A stretch of 64,000 nt of DNA from Chondrilla cf. caribensis. Its lineage: Eukaryota; Porifera; Demospongiae; Chondrillida; Chondrillidae. The notes beneath the pieces were generated by a model. It was given only the letters and a program-made list of their open reading frames with translations, did no database searches and was not told where the DNA came from. Positions within the stretch are counted from its first letter, which is position 1, and each line of letters starts with the position of its first letter. This document shows positions 10,882-22,940 of this stretch, piece by piece. A program made the translations under genes and the position numbers. The stretch is taken from the NCBI GenBank assembly GCA_964020155.1, contig OZ026558.1:4154969-4218968 (forward strand), in the 5' to 3' direction.

Positions 10882-10968
10882 CTTAGTGCTCTCTCCACTG
10901 GCAAAGGTGTTGGTCCATCCAAGGAGAATGAGTGGGAATAGAAACATAAGCACAGTAGTCACTTTCAT
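10882..10968 (-). pseudogene. FR relic: leader-only fragment (type II leader)
   Basis: ATG and about 29 codons match the MKVTTVLMFLFPL leader and FASGESTK start of the family, then homology stops abruptly. The sequence beyond the break matches spacer found above FR10 near 32000-32035. The region upstream is the type II upstream module seen above FR7 and FR11. It is therefore the scar of a deletion or unequal crossover that removed about 280 codons. Confidence 0.85.
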
Positions 10969-12407
10969 GACTATTTCTTTCAGCTCTCCACACGAAACTG
11001 GGTATTTGTATATAAACTGACCCTACGTCTGTTGCTTATCTGTAGTGTGCAAATCAATGTGTGTCTATGTCCCGTAATTATATAACCCAGGGTGTGTGTG
11101 TGGTATTAATTGATTTAGTGAATTCATTGGAACCATGTATTAGACATGACTTTATATTTCATACTTGATACTAATGTCCCGTCTGCGGTGTAATTGTACT
11201 GTACATATGTGAAGCTTGCATGACTAACACAATAAGTATACAATAATGTGTTACATACGTACGTATTATATACACTACATGCATGTTATATTTAATGCAC
11301 ATAATGTTAGGTTGTAGCTGTTTTTGTACTTATTAGATCAGAGCAACAGTATCCATATCACATTTGGTGTGCCAGCTGTGTTCTGTAATTCTATTTATGT
11401 CGACATTGGCTCATTGAGGAAGAGCCACTCATTGATACATGTACTCATGTACTCACAGTGCATGTATGTATGTCTCAGTACTAGTTCCACTTGAGTCCAG
11501 TGGGATGTGTGTAGTGTGTGCATCGCCGATTTCCACCTTCACAACCTACAACCTGTTACAACTGTGTGGACCTTGGAACAAGGACTGATAGTGAGTGGTA
11601 GCCATGTGTGTACACCACATACACACCTCCTACATACGTACATTGAAATACAGTACATATTGATCAACACTGTATGCACTGTACATGTGTATATCTACAC
11701 TACAGTTTGTGTTTTTGGTGTGTATCTCGACCACTGCAATGAAGTACTCCATGTACTAAGTGTAAGAGTCACACATTGATACATGTATGTAAGTATGTGA
11801 TATGAATATCTCTGAGTCAGCACTAGTGTCACTGGAGTCTGGAGGAATGTGTGTAGTGTGTGCATCACTGGTTTCCACATACACAATGAAATACGTACAC
11901 TGTACATGTATTCAATTGCAGTGATATGTTAGTGTCAACAACACATGCATGTATGTAATATGATGTGTGTACATACCTACAACCAGACACTATCATGATC
12001 TCAATCCAATATTGATAGTAGTATACTCAAAGACTGCAACTGATCAGTAGTAGTAGTTATTTCAAACTGTAATATCAGTCAGTAGATGTGGGAGATACAA
12101 GACTCTACTCATAGTCTGTAATATGTACCATGTACAGTATGTATTGGAGTTCCATGTTGACATGTGTATACTGTATGTGAATGCATACTATGTACACATG
12201 CACAACTAGTCACATTCACATGGTCTCAATCCATTATTACTTGAAGTACACTCAAAGACTACAACTGATAATATGATATAACTGATGTTGAGAGTGTGAT
12301 GATAAAGTGCATATATGATCTACTGTGTATACTAGATATGTACTAGTGAGATGATGTGTGTGTAGAGTATTGATGAAGTGTACATGTGTGTGTTAGTACT
12401 ACATGAG
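10969..12407. other. Spacer relic/FR4 (gamma type)
   Basis: Near-identical to the spacers at 22941-23909 and 34447-36278. It carries the type II upstream region (CTTTCAGCTCTCCACACG side), a repeated TGATACATGTACTCATGTACTCACAG segment, and two diverged copies of a CACTGGAGTC...GTGTGTAGTGTG segment (about 11480 and 11830). No gene recognised. Confidence 0.6.
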
Positions 12408-13331
12408 TTAGTGGATGTAGATTTCCAACAATTCTGTTCCAAAATTGTCAGACTTGAGGTCACGATCAGCACACCATCGAACTGTGATGTCATTGTTTGT
12501 CTCTTGTTTGAGTGTCCTCCAAAACCATGGTAGTCGTGTATTAGCACAGCAGTTGGTCCCAGGGTAGCAGTCCTTCCCATCCCAGAGGGTGTTGTTGGTG
12601 TACCACTGTTGGGAACCTGCAGTAACAGTGGCAGTGTCACAATAATAGTCAGTACCCACATAAGACGGTGGTGAGTGTCCAGGGTATTTGGCACAGGGAC
12701 AGTTGCAATGAGCAGATCCTACTTCACGATATCCAGCAGCATAAGACCAGATATGGCTGTCATTGTCACCTAATGGTCCTTGTGTGATGGACAGACCAGT
12801 GAGGTAGTGTTGACTGAGGGGACGTGTGTTGTAGTAGAATGCACAAGGATGATGGAATGAGTACCCCAGAGCTCTCCCACAGACATGGTTGTATGGTATC
12901 CCATGAACTGGAAAGACAACAGGGTCACAGCGGTAGTCCAGTGAAGGTCCACACACTCTCTTCCCACCAGCCCAGTACTGAGCCAGAGGTGGTGGACACT
13001 GTTGACAGGGTGAGGTCATATCAACTTGGGCCACTCTCATCATACCTACAATTCCACATCGTTCTTGTTCCATTTCACAGTAAAACTGTTATGCAGTGTT
13101 ATTGTAGGTGTAAGTCTTGATCCAGTACAGTCCCGATTTGGCATTCCTATTGCAGTGGTATATGTCGTGACAGGAATTGGCTGGTTTGTCTCTAGTGAGT
13201 CCAATCTGGCATTGTGGGCATTGAGCGGAAGTGTTCCTGTTGGAGACAGCCTTAGTGCTCTCTCCACTGGCAAAGGTGTTGGTCCATCCAAGGAGAATGA
13301 GTGGGAATAGAAGATAGAGAGAAGTAGTCAT
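12408..13331 (-). pseudogene. FR4: fibrinogen-related copy with one nonsense codon
   Basis: Full-length homologue of the 307-aa family with the MTTSLYLL leader, but Gln81 (CAA) is TAA at 13089-13091, just before FYCEMEQERCG. The rest is open and unmutated, so the lesion is recent, an allelic null, or a sequencing error. Patches: V1 LDYR, V2 FHHPCAFYYN, V3 YREVGSAHC, V4 A, V5 ADRDLKS. V1, V2, V3 and V5 are the same as FR12; V4 is different. Confidence 0.85.
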
Positions 13332-14479
13332 GACTGTCCACTCTGCTGTTCAACTGTCACCAAATAACTGAGTCAGAAGTTCCCTTCAGATTGTGGTTGT
13401 TAACAGGAATGTTTGGATGCCTTATTTGGTGTTTAGTTGGGATCTACGTACGTATGCACCATTCTGTATGTACACCAACATATGCATTATATATACATAA
13501 GAATGTATAGATATGCTGTATGTACTGTAGATACGTATGTGTTTTGTGTCTATTCTATTCAATGCATTTTGCAGTATTCCCCATATAGAGTTTAGTATGG
13601 TACACACAGATGTGTATCATGTATTGCATACTGTGGTATTATGTAAGTGTGTATGTGTGCCTGTGTGTAAGTACTGTACTGTTTTGAAGGGTACACTGTA
13701 CATTCTACAGTATTCTCCATAGTAGAGTTTTTGTACAGTTCACATAGACATATATACTATACACATACATTATATTGAATATTGTATCTTTGTGTATTAT
13801 ATTATACAGTACTGTACATATGTATGTATGTTGATTTCTTACCTTGTTGTGGTGCCAGCTAGTCTGGAGCACTGCAGTGGCATCACCTGGGTCACCACAT
13901 CTAATCCAATTGCCTTGCACCAGAGGTTACAGTCATGATTGGAAGATTTCTACATTTTTTCACCAATGCAGTACACACAATACACACATACGTACAATTC
14001 ATACAGATATATGTACGTACATACTTTATGTACATGTGTACAGTGAATTCTCGTTAATCTGCTGCAAATTGTTTTCCAAGTACATATATGGTGGATTAAT
14101 GAGTTTGGTGAGTTAACTGGATATTCATCAATACTTGTATATTATGCTGGTACTGGGAAATTGTGGCAGATTACAAGGTTTGGCAGATGAGGTGGTGGCG
14201 GATCAACGAGAATTCACTGTACATGAGACCATTTTAATATGTACCTAATATCTTGCTGTGCTGGCTAGCCATAACTGGTACCAGAGGTTTCCCTAGTATT
14301 ATTGAAAGGTTTCCAAGTATCCGTGTGTTGATACAATTACGTATGTACACACATGAGAATACAAAGCATACATACGTACGTACACGTACATACTGTATGT
14401 ATGCACATACGCACATATTCATATACAGAATGTACGTGCGTATTTTGCAGTACGTATAAAGTATTTGTACCTATTTGTG

Positions 14480-14522
<43 letters not shown>

Positions 14523-14536
14523 GTGTGTGTGTGTCT

Positions 14537-14593
<57 letters not shown>

Positions 14594-15391
14594 TGCATGT
14601 GTGTGTGCGTGTGTGTGTGTGTGTCATATAATGAGTGTACTATTATGACCATTGTATTTTCTTGAAATTTGTCAGTGCACATTGTCGAACATACCCTCAT
14701 TACACTTGGCCAATTTCAGTTAATCATACAATATGCAGGAATAATTTGGATGAGCCTAAGTGAGCCCCACACTAGTTGTGAGTGGAACAGCAAAACATGT
14801 CTACATCAGTCTACATATGTACATTGACTGATGTTTGGGTTTCATTCCTGCTAATCAATACAAAATGGCCACTGTCTGTTTCTAGGTTAGTCTACTTCCC
14901 AGATCCACCTTCTGACACCATTTCATAGTCATCGGAGGAGTGGGTCTGGTGTCTATCTGCAGTGTCCTTGGCTGTTGATTGCATAATGCCTCGTGATACT
15001 CACACCATAATAATCACGTCAGATCAGTTATTGTTCAAATGGTCTCAATGTCAGTTTTACATACATACATGTACTCTCCATACATTATGATGGAGGCTTG
15101 TATCATGGGATATATGGATATGTGTGCAGTGGACTATCCACACATGTTCTGTATGTATACATATACAATATTCATACGTATGTACAGTACATACTCGGCA
15201 CATTCATGTGGTCTCAATCCATTATTACTTGAAGTACACTCAAAGATTGCAACTGATAATATGATATAACTGATGTTGAGAGTGTGATGGTAAAGTATAT
15301 GACCTACTGTGTATACTAGATATGTACTAGTGAGATGATGTGTGTGTAGAGTATTGATGAAGTGTACATGTGTGTGTTAGTACTACATGAG
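13332..15391. other. Spacer FR4/FR5
   Basis: Exon-like block 13846-13921, element D 14041-14219, degenerate second block near 14250-14320, a long (GT)n tract 14484-14624, YEMV block 14895-14972, then FR5 3' flank. Nothing else recognised. Confidence 0.6.
14484..14624. repeat. (GT)n microsatellite
   Basis: Two long GT runs separated by a TCTCTC interruption. Confidence 0.95.
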
Positions 15392-16321
15392 TTAGTGGAT
15401 GTAAATTTCCAACAATTCTGTTCCAAAATTATCATCCCTGAGTGCACGACTAGTACACCATCGAACTGTGATGTCATTGTTTGTCTCTTGTTTGAGTGTC
15501 CTCCAAAACCATGGTAGTCGTGTATTAGCACAGCAGTTGGTCCCAGGGTAGCAGTTCTTCCCGTCCCAGAGGGTGTTGTTGCTGTACCACTGTTGGGAAC
15601 CTGCAGTAACAGTGGCAGTGTCGCAATAGTAGTCAGTACCCACATAAGATGGTGGTGAGTGTCCAGGGTGTTTGGCACAGGGACAGTTGTGGATATTAGA
15701 TTCTACTTCACTAACACCGGCAGCATAAGACCAGATATAGCTGTCATTGTCACCTAATGGTCCTTGTGTGATGGACAGACCAGTGAGGTAGTGTTGACTG
15801 AGGGGACGGGTGTTTTGGTCAAATGCACAAGAAGCATAGAACGAGTACCCCAGAGCTCTCCCACAGACATGGTTGTATGGTATCCCATGAGCTGAAAAGA
15901 CAACAGGGTCACAGCGGCTATCAAGTGAAGGTCCACACACTCTCTTCCCACCAACCCAGTACTGAGCCAGAGGTGGTGGACACTGTTGACAGGGTGAGGT
16001 CATATTGACGTGGGCCACTCTCATCATACCTACAATTCCACATCGTTCTTGTTCCATTTCACAATAAAACTGGTGTGCAGTGTTATTGTAGGTGTAAGTC
16101 TTGATCCAGTACAGTCCCGATTTGGCATTCCTATTGCAGTGGTATATGTCGTGACAGGAATTGGCTGGTTTGTCTCTAGTGAGTCCAATCTGACATTGTG
16201 GGCATTGAGCGGAAGTGTTCCTGTTGGAGACAGCCTTAGTGCTCTCTCCACTGGCTAAGGTGACAGTCCATCCAAGGAGAATGAGTGGAAGAAGAGGAAT
16301 ATGTACAGCGATCACTTTCAT
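15392..16321 (-). CDS. FR5: secreted fibrinogen-related protein (intact, type III leader)
   Basis: 309 aa. The leader differs from the commonest type (MKVIAVHIPLLPLILLGW, TLASGE) while the mature protein is the standard family. Patches: V1 LDSR, V2 FYASCAFDQN, V3 VSEVESNIH, V4 A, V5 TSRALRD. The CAFDQN half of V2 and the RALRD end of V5 match FR2, while V3 and V4 do not. V3 has His where FR2 has Cys209. Confidence 0.9.
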   Translation of the reverse strand: MKVIAVHIPLLPLILLGWTVTLASGESTKAVSNRNTSAQCPQCQIGLTRDKPANSCHDIYHCNRNAKSGLYWIKTYTYNNTAHQFYCEMEQERCGIVGMMRVAHVNMTSPCQQCPPPLAQYWVGGKRVCGPSLDSRCDPVVFSAHGIPYNHVCGRALGYSFYASCAFDQNTRPLSQHYLTGLSITQGPLGDNDSYIWSYAAGVSEVESNIHNCPCAKHPGHSPPSYVGTDYYCDTATVTAGSQQWYSNNTLWDGKNCYPGTNCCANTRLPWFWRTLKQETNNDITVRWCTSRALRDDNFGTELLEIYIH

Positions 16322-16717
16322 GTCTGTTTGTTACATTAAACTCCGTAACAACTGGTCCTCATACAATACGTTCTGACTATCCTTGTGGTTATAACTGGTG
16401 GTGTAGCACATTTGTGAGCAGAGCTGGAACATTTGTACCATTTGTATGTTGATAAGTATGTGATTACGATCTTCATCAAGACTGGATGAATAGCACAAGT
16501 AGTGAATCCTCGACTTCTGTATACACGTACCTATCTAACTGTTACTGATGTGATAGCAGCTGTCTGGACGTCTGTAGTGGAGTATGTGTATTTACATAGG
16601 CTGTGGGAATGAGTGGGGAGAAGGTATAATGTGTAGCCTGCATTTCTGGAGGCAGCTGCCCCTATAATATTTTCAATTCAACTTTTAGAATGTAACACTT
16701 GACATACGAAGATGTAC

Positions 16718-16792
<75 letters not shown>

Positions 16793-18067
16793 TTCATTTG
16801 TGTACCCACAACAGTGAACTTACATCATAATGAACGTTGCATAAAAGATGATTGATTTAGAAAGACCATAAATTGGGCTAGAATTCATACACAAAGCCTT
16901 AGGCAAGCATTATATCTATTCTTTCAAACCTGGAAGAGACACCCAGGATATTGAGTATGAGGCCAGTAACCTCTTGAGTTTTTTTTACTTTTTACTTGAA
17001 TTACTTGTTTTCAAAGTAGGACTTCATTTTTAGGTACAGACGGAGTGTTCACACTTTGTTCGCACTACCTAGGGTCCCTCAGCTAGGTTGAGTGTCATTC
17101 TACCAGGTCTGACAATGTCAGTGCAAAGATGTTTTCTTGTTGTAACATTGGTATATGTTGCTGTTGGTTTGGGGAGCACTGTGAGGTATTGGTGAGTACT
17201 GAAATACCTGACCTCAATCAGCTACTGTGCACATATCAAGTGAAGTGTGGATGCATCACACTCAGGTGCACACTAACAAAGACTTATACAGTACAACCAT
17301 CCAGTATATTGTAGACTGTATACTAGTGTTCCATATGTACATTGAGTACATACATTATTGTACACATGCAGTCACCTTAACCAAAGCTTGAACTATAATG
17401 TATACATAGCAGACTGTATACTAGTGTTCTGTATGTACATTCAATACATGTAGTATTGTATGCATACATTTATACAGTCTCCATTGATTACAGCCATTTG
17501 TACCATGTATACATGTACAAACTGTACAGTATACAGTACATATTATACATATGTATGTGCATTATGTAAGTACATACTGTATGTATTGTTGTACAACATT
17601 GATTCTGTGAGATATTGGTGACTACCATAAATACCTGACCTCCATTAGCTACTGTGCACATATTAAGGTATGTAAGTGTGGATGAATCACATTTATGTTC
17701 ACACCTTCTGCTTCAATACAGTCAGGTAACAAGATGTACGTACGTATTGTGATATAGTAGAATGTCTTATAATCTTTTATGTGTACAGTATATGTATTAC
17801 TGGTCAATATTGAATATGTATTATTAGGTACATACGTATGTACATATTCCTACATGTACACATGCACAACTAGTCACATTCAAATGGTCTCAATTCATTA
17901 TTACTTGAAGTACACTCAAAGACTACAACTGATAATATGATATAACTGATGTTGAGAGTGTGATGATAAAGTATATGATCTACTGTGTATACTAGATATG
18001 TACTAGTGAGATGATGTGTGTGTAGAGTATTGATGAAGTGTACATGTGTGTGTTAGTACTACATGAG
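16322..18067. other. Spacer FR5/FR6 (delta type)
   Basis: Type III upstream module, a (GT)n tract 16718-16792, a segment starting ACCCACAACAGTGAACTTAC shared with about 29170 and 38690, and a repeated AGACTGTATACTAGTGTTC motif. No gene recognised. Sister spacers are 28535-30882 and the part of 37203-40602 beyond 38.6 kb. Confidence 0.6.
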
Positions 18068-18991
18068 TTAGTGGATGTAAATTTCCAACAATTCTGTTCC
18101 AAAATTGTCCCACCAGAGTTGTCGACTAGCACACCATCGAACTGTGATGTCATTGTTTGTTTCTTGTTTGAGTGTCCTCCAAAACCATGGTAGTCGTGTA
18201 TTAGCACAGCAGTTGGTCCCAGGGTAGCAGTCCTTCCCGTCCCAGAGGGTGTTGTTGCTGTACCACTGTTGGGAACCATGAGTGACAGTGGCAGTGTCAC
18301 AATAATAGTCATTACCTACATAAGACGGTGGTGAGTGTCCAGGGTATTTGGCACAGGGACAGTTGTGGCTAGTTTTTACTATTTCAGTAACACCAACGGC
18401 ATAGGACCAGATGTGGCTGTCATTGTCACCTAATGGTCCTTGTGTGATGGACAGACCAGTGAGGTAGTGTTGACTGAGGGGACGTGTGTTTTGGTCAAAT
18501 GCACAAGGATGGTGGAACGAGTACCCCAGAGCTCTCCCACAGACATGGTTGTATGGTATTCCATGAACTGGAAAGACAACAGGGTCACAGTGGCTATCCA
18601 GTGAAGGTCCACACACTCTCTTCCCACCAGCCCAGTACTGAGCCAGAGGTGGTGGACACTGTTGACAGGGTGAGGTCATATCGACATAGGCCACTCTCAT
18701 CATACCTACAATTCCACATCGTTCTTGTTCCATTTCACAATGAAACTGGTGTGCAGTGTTATTGTAGGTGTAAGTCTTGATCCAGTACAGTCCCGATTTG
18801 GCATTCCTATTGCAATGGTATATGTCGGCACAGGAATTGGCTGGTTTGTCTCTAGTGAGTCCAATCTGGCATTGTGGGCATTGAGCGGAAGTGTTCCTGT
18901 TGGAGACAGCCTTAGTGCTCTCTCCACTGGCAAAGGTGTTGGTCCATCCAAGGAGAACGAGTGGGAATAGAAGATAGAGAGAAGTAGTCAT
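18068..18991 (-). CDS. FR6: secreted fibrinogen-related protein (intact)
   Basis: 307 aa, MTTSLYLL leader, SCADIYHC form of the domain start (Ala in place of His). Patches: V1 LDSH, V2 FHHPCAFDQN, V3 VTEIVKTSH, V4 H, V5 ASRQLWW. It is the most divergent V3 of the array and is preceded by SYAVG instead of SYAAG; PSYVGN replaces PSYVGT. V2 looks like the first half of FR4/FR12 joined to the second half of FR2/FR5. Confidence 0.9.
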   Translation of the reverse strand: MTTSLYLLFPLVLLGWTNTFASGESTKAVSNRNTSAQCPQCQIGLTRDKPANSCADIYHCNRNAKSGLYWIKTYTYNNTAHQFHCEMEQERCGIVGMMRVAYVDMTSPCQQCPPPLAQYWAGGKRVCGPSLDSHCDPVVFPVHGIPYNHVCGRALGYSFHHPCAFDQNTRPLSQHYLTGLSITQGPLGDNDSHIWSYAVGVTEIVKTSHNCPCAKYPGHSPPSYVGNDYYCDTATVTHGSQQWYSNNTLWDGKDCYPGTNCCANTRLPWFWRTLKQETNNDITVRWCASRQLWWDNFGTELLEIYIH

Positions 18992-19909
18992 GACTGTCCA
19001 CTCTGCTGTTCAACTGTCACCAAATAACTGAGTCAGAAGTTCCCTTCAGATTGTGGTTGTTAACAGGAATGTTTGGATACCTTATTTGGTGTTTAGTTGG
19101 GATCTACGTATGTATGCACCATTCTGTGTGTACACCAACATATGCATTATATGTACATAAGACTGTATGGATATGCTGTATGTACACCAACATATGCATT
19201 ATATGTACTTAAGAGTGTATGGATATGCTGTATGTACTGTTGGTACGTATGTGTTTTGTGCCTATTCTATTCAATGCATTTTGCAGTATTCCCCATATAG
19301 AGTTTAGTATGGTGTACGCACAGATGTGTATCATGTATTACATACTGTGGTATTATGTAAGTGTGTATGTGTACATGTGTGTAAGTACTGTACTGTTTTG
19401 AAGGTTACACTGTACATTCTACAGTATTCTCCATAGTGGAGTATTTGTACAGTTCACATAGACATATATACTATACACATACATTATATTGAATATTGTA
19501 ACTTTGTGTATTATATTATGCAGTACTGTACATATGTATGTATGTTGATTTCTCACCTTGTTGTGGTGCCAGCTAGTCTGGAGCACTGCAGTGGCATCAC
19601 CTGGGTCACCACACGTAATCCAATCCCTTTGTACCAGAGGTTACATTTTGCAATCATTAGAAGATGGTCTCTACACTATTGCACCAGTACAGTACACACA
19701 TTACACACGTACGTACATTACACACATATGTACGTAGACACATACCTAATATCTTGCTGTGCTGGCTAGCCATAACTGGTACCAGAGGTCTCCCTAGCAT
19801 TATTGAAAGGTTTCTAAATATCTGTTACGTTTGGCAATCATTATGAGATGGTCTCTACAATATTGCACCAATACAGTGCACACAATACACACGTACAGTA
19901 CACACATAC

Positions 19910-20439
19910 CAGACTGTCCAACTGTCCTGATTTAGGCGGGACAGTCCCGATTTGGAAGCCCTTGTCCCTAATCCCGATTTAGCCTGGTTTTGTCCCGAAA
20001 ACTGAGGAATAACCAGACTTTTGTGATATGGAAAACTTTCTTACAACTTTCTTGTCTATAATCTGGATAAATTTCTTCAGTATAAGTAAAAACGTTCAGT
20101 AAATTCGAATTCTCCAAGCTACAGAAAATGCTCTGGCATTGTGTGCTAAATGCGACCATTTTAACCAGCATTGTGCAATATCATAATAAATAGGCTGTAA
20201 TAATAATGATGATGATGTCAACGTTGAACACGTGTCAAAGTGCTGTATTCTATACAGAATACTGAGGAAACATGTCAAATTCAATATCAAATTGTTGTAT
20301 TCTATATAAATTAATTTTAATATCATTCCGATTGGGACAATTTTGAATTCTGAATGTTGTATAAAGGATGTAGCCTATGCATACTGGGTCTATACTATAG
20401 GTGTCCCTATTTTCTGTGGTTGCCAGGTTGGACAGTCTG
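19910..20439. mobile_element. Non-autonomous TIR element A, copy 3
   Basis: Same 13-bp TIRs as the copy at 1459-1995; the left CATTAC flank has lost two bases. Confidence 0.7.
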
Positions 20440-21277
20440 CATTACACACATACAGTACACACAATACACACATACAGTACACAAAATACACACATACAGT
20501 ACACAAAATACACACATACAGTACACACAATACACACATACTGTACAGTACACATGTATGTAGATACATACCTAATATCTGGTTGGTCCTGCTAGCCATT
20601 ACTAGTTCCAGAGGTTTACCAGCATTATTGAAAGGTTTCAGCTTCAACCAATACGAGAGTTTCCCAACCATTGTTTCCAGGTTTATAACTTCTGATGTGT
20701 TGATACAGTACACACATACAAGAATGAATGTAGAATATGTACATTGTATGTGCATATGCGTATATATGTATGTATACACGCATACATTATTTGTGTTTAT
20801 ACCACCTTTAGGAGAGGATACTCCGGGAATGGATCCTTTGTAAGGGATACTGAGGGTGAACCCTGAGGTGTTCAACAAAAGGACCCTTTCCCTGTGTTTC
20901 CTTCCTAAAGGTGAATCAGATATGAATAACATGTATCCCATTGGCTGATTGCTGCTGACCTTACAATACCTAATTGTAAGCTAGCTGTGAGTGAAACAGC
21001 AAAACATGTCTACATTAGTCTACATATGTATGTTGACTAGTGTTTGGGTTTCATTTCTGCTAATCAATACAAAATGGCCGCTGTCTGTTTCTAGGTTGGT
21101 CTACTTCCCAGATCCACCTTCTGACACCATTTCATAGTCATCGGAGGAGTGGGTCTGGTATCTATCTGCAGTGTCTTCAGCTGTTGATTCCGTAATGCCC
21201 TATGATACTCACACCATAATAATCACGTCAGATCACAGTTATTATTCAAATGGTCTCAAATGTCAGTTTTACATACG

Positions 21278-21622
21278 GTACGCATCAAAAAAAACTTTAT
21301 GTAACATAACGTAATCGTAATTATGCCGTAACGTTATGTAATTGTTTCGTAGTGTGATTTGTAATTTTATTGTAGTCTGATCATAAATCAACTGTAATTC
21401 TATCGTAATCCTACTGTAGTTGTATCGTAGTTTGACTGTAATTCTATCATATTTTGCCAATCCTTATTAACGGCTCTCACAGTCTTGCTCCTTTATCCAT
21501 CGTTTGGCTGTATTTTAAACATTGCTTTGGCAAAGTTGCCGTAGATTTACCATTACAGCATAACTAAACTGTAGTTGTATTGTACTACAATTACGTTAGG
21601 GAAACTTTTTTGACACCTACCG
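21278..21622. mobile_element. TIR element F (CGGTACGCATCAAAAAAAAC)
   Basis: Ends GGTACGCATCAAAAAAAACTT and AGTTT CCC-side GTCAAAAAAGTTTCC-like right end are imperfect inverted repeats (right end reads GGGAAACTTTTTTGACACC on plus). The interior is a run of GTAAT/ATTAC motifs on both strands. It interrupts a spacer that is continuous in the FR1/FR2 and FR2/FR3 units. Confidence 0.55.
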
Positions 21623-22013
21623 TATGTGCAATGTCATGTAGTCTCAGTTCATAATGACGAAGGCTTGTACATGGGCTATACGGATATGTGCGCTATGGAC
21701 TATCCACACATGTTCTGTATGTATACATATACAATATACATACGTATGTGCAGTATGGTTAGTATTGATTATTGTTCACAATGGACTAAGTACATTCATA
21801 GGTACACAGTATCATGCACAACTCGGCACATTCATACAATCCATTATTACTTGAAGTGCACTCAAAGACTACAACTGATAATATGATATAACTGATGTTG
21901 AGAGTGTGATGATAAAGTATATGATCTACTGTGTATACTAGATATGTACTAGTGAGATGATGTGTGTGTAGAGTATTGATGAAGTGTACATGTGTGTGTT
22001 AGTACTACATGAG

Positions 22014-22940
22014 TTAGTGGATGTAAATTTCCAACAATTCTGTTCCAAAGTTGTCATACTTGAGGTCACGATCAGCACACCATCGAACTGTGATGTCATT
22101 GTTTGTCTCTTGTTTGAGTGTCCTCCAAAACCATGGTAGTCGTGTATTAGCACAGCAGTTGGTCCCAGGGTAGCAGTCCTTCCCATCCCAGAGGGTGTTG
22201 TTGGTGTACCACTGTTGGGAACCATGAGTAACAGTGGCAGTGTCACAATAATAGTCAGTACCTACATAAGACGGTGGTGAGCGTCCAGGATGTTTGGCAC
22301 AGGGACAGTTGTGGGGATTAGATCCTTCCTGAAGGCCAGCAGCATAAGACCAGATGTGGCTGTCATTATCACCTAATGGTCCTTGTGTGATGGACAGACC
22401 AGTGAGGTAGTGTTGACTGAGGGAACGTGTATTGTAGACAAATGCACAAGGTGCATAGAACGAGTACCCCAGAGCTCTCCCACAGACATGGTTGTATGGT
22501 ATCCCATGAACTGGAAAGACAACAGGGTCACAGCGGCTATCCAGTGAAGGTCCACACACTCTCTTCCCACCAGCCCAGTACTGAGCCAGAGGTGGTGGAC
22601 ACTGTTGACAGGGTGAGGTCATATCGACGTGGGCCACTCTCATCATACCTACAATTCCACATCGTTCTTGTTCCATTTCACAATGAAACTGGTGTGCAGT
22701 GTTATTGTAGGTGTAAGTCTTGATCCAGTACAGTCCCGATTTGGCATTCCTATTGCAGTGGTATATGTCGGCACAGGAATTGGCTGGTTTGTCTCTAGTG
22801 AGTCCAATCTGGCATTGTGGGCATTGAGCGGAAGTGTTCCTGTTGGAGACAGCCTTAGTGCTCTCTCCACTGGCGAAGGTGACAGTCCATCCAATAAGAA
22901 CGAGAGGGAATAGAAACATAAGCACAGTAGTCACTTTCAT
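22014..22940 (-). CDS. FR7: secreted fibrinogen-related protein (intact, type II leader)
   Basis: 308 aa with the MKVTTVLMFLFPLVLIGW leader and TFASGE. SCADIYHC form. Patches: V1 LDSR, V2 FYAPCAFVYN, V3 LQEGSNPH (one residue shorter than other copies), V4 H, V5 ADRDLKY. V1 and V5 equal FR11, which has the same leader; V3 and V4 do not. The upstream flank belongs to the gamma module. Confidence 0.9.
   Translation of the reverse strand: MKVTTVLMFLFPLVLIGWTVTFASGESTKAVSNRNTSAQCPQCQIGLTRDKPANSCADIYHCNRNAKSGLYWIKTYTYNNTAHQFHCEMEQERCGIVGMMRVAHVDMTSPCQQCPPPLAQYWAGGKRVCGPSLDSRCDPVVFPVHGIPYNHVCGRALGYSFYAPCAFVYNTRSLSQHYLTGLSITQGPLGDNDSHIWSYAAGLQEGSNPHNCPCAKHPGRSPPSYVGTDYYCDTATVTHGSQQWYTNNTLWDGKDCYPGTNCCANTRLPWFWRTLKQETNNDITVRWCADRDLKYDNFGTELLEIYIH

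Larger units (their letters stand above)
18992..22013. other. Spacer FR6/FR7 (alpha type)
   Basis: Exon-like block 19560-19635, element A 19910-20439, CA-rich tetranucleotide stretch, foldback element B about 20806-20970, YEMV block about 21108-21180, TIR element F 21278-21622, FR7 3' flank. Same order as the FR1/FR2 spacer apart from element F. There is also a local duplication of CAACATATGCATTATATGTA near 19135-19210. Confidence 0.7.
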
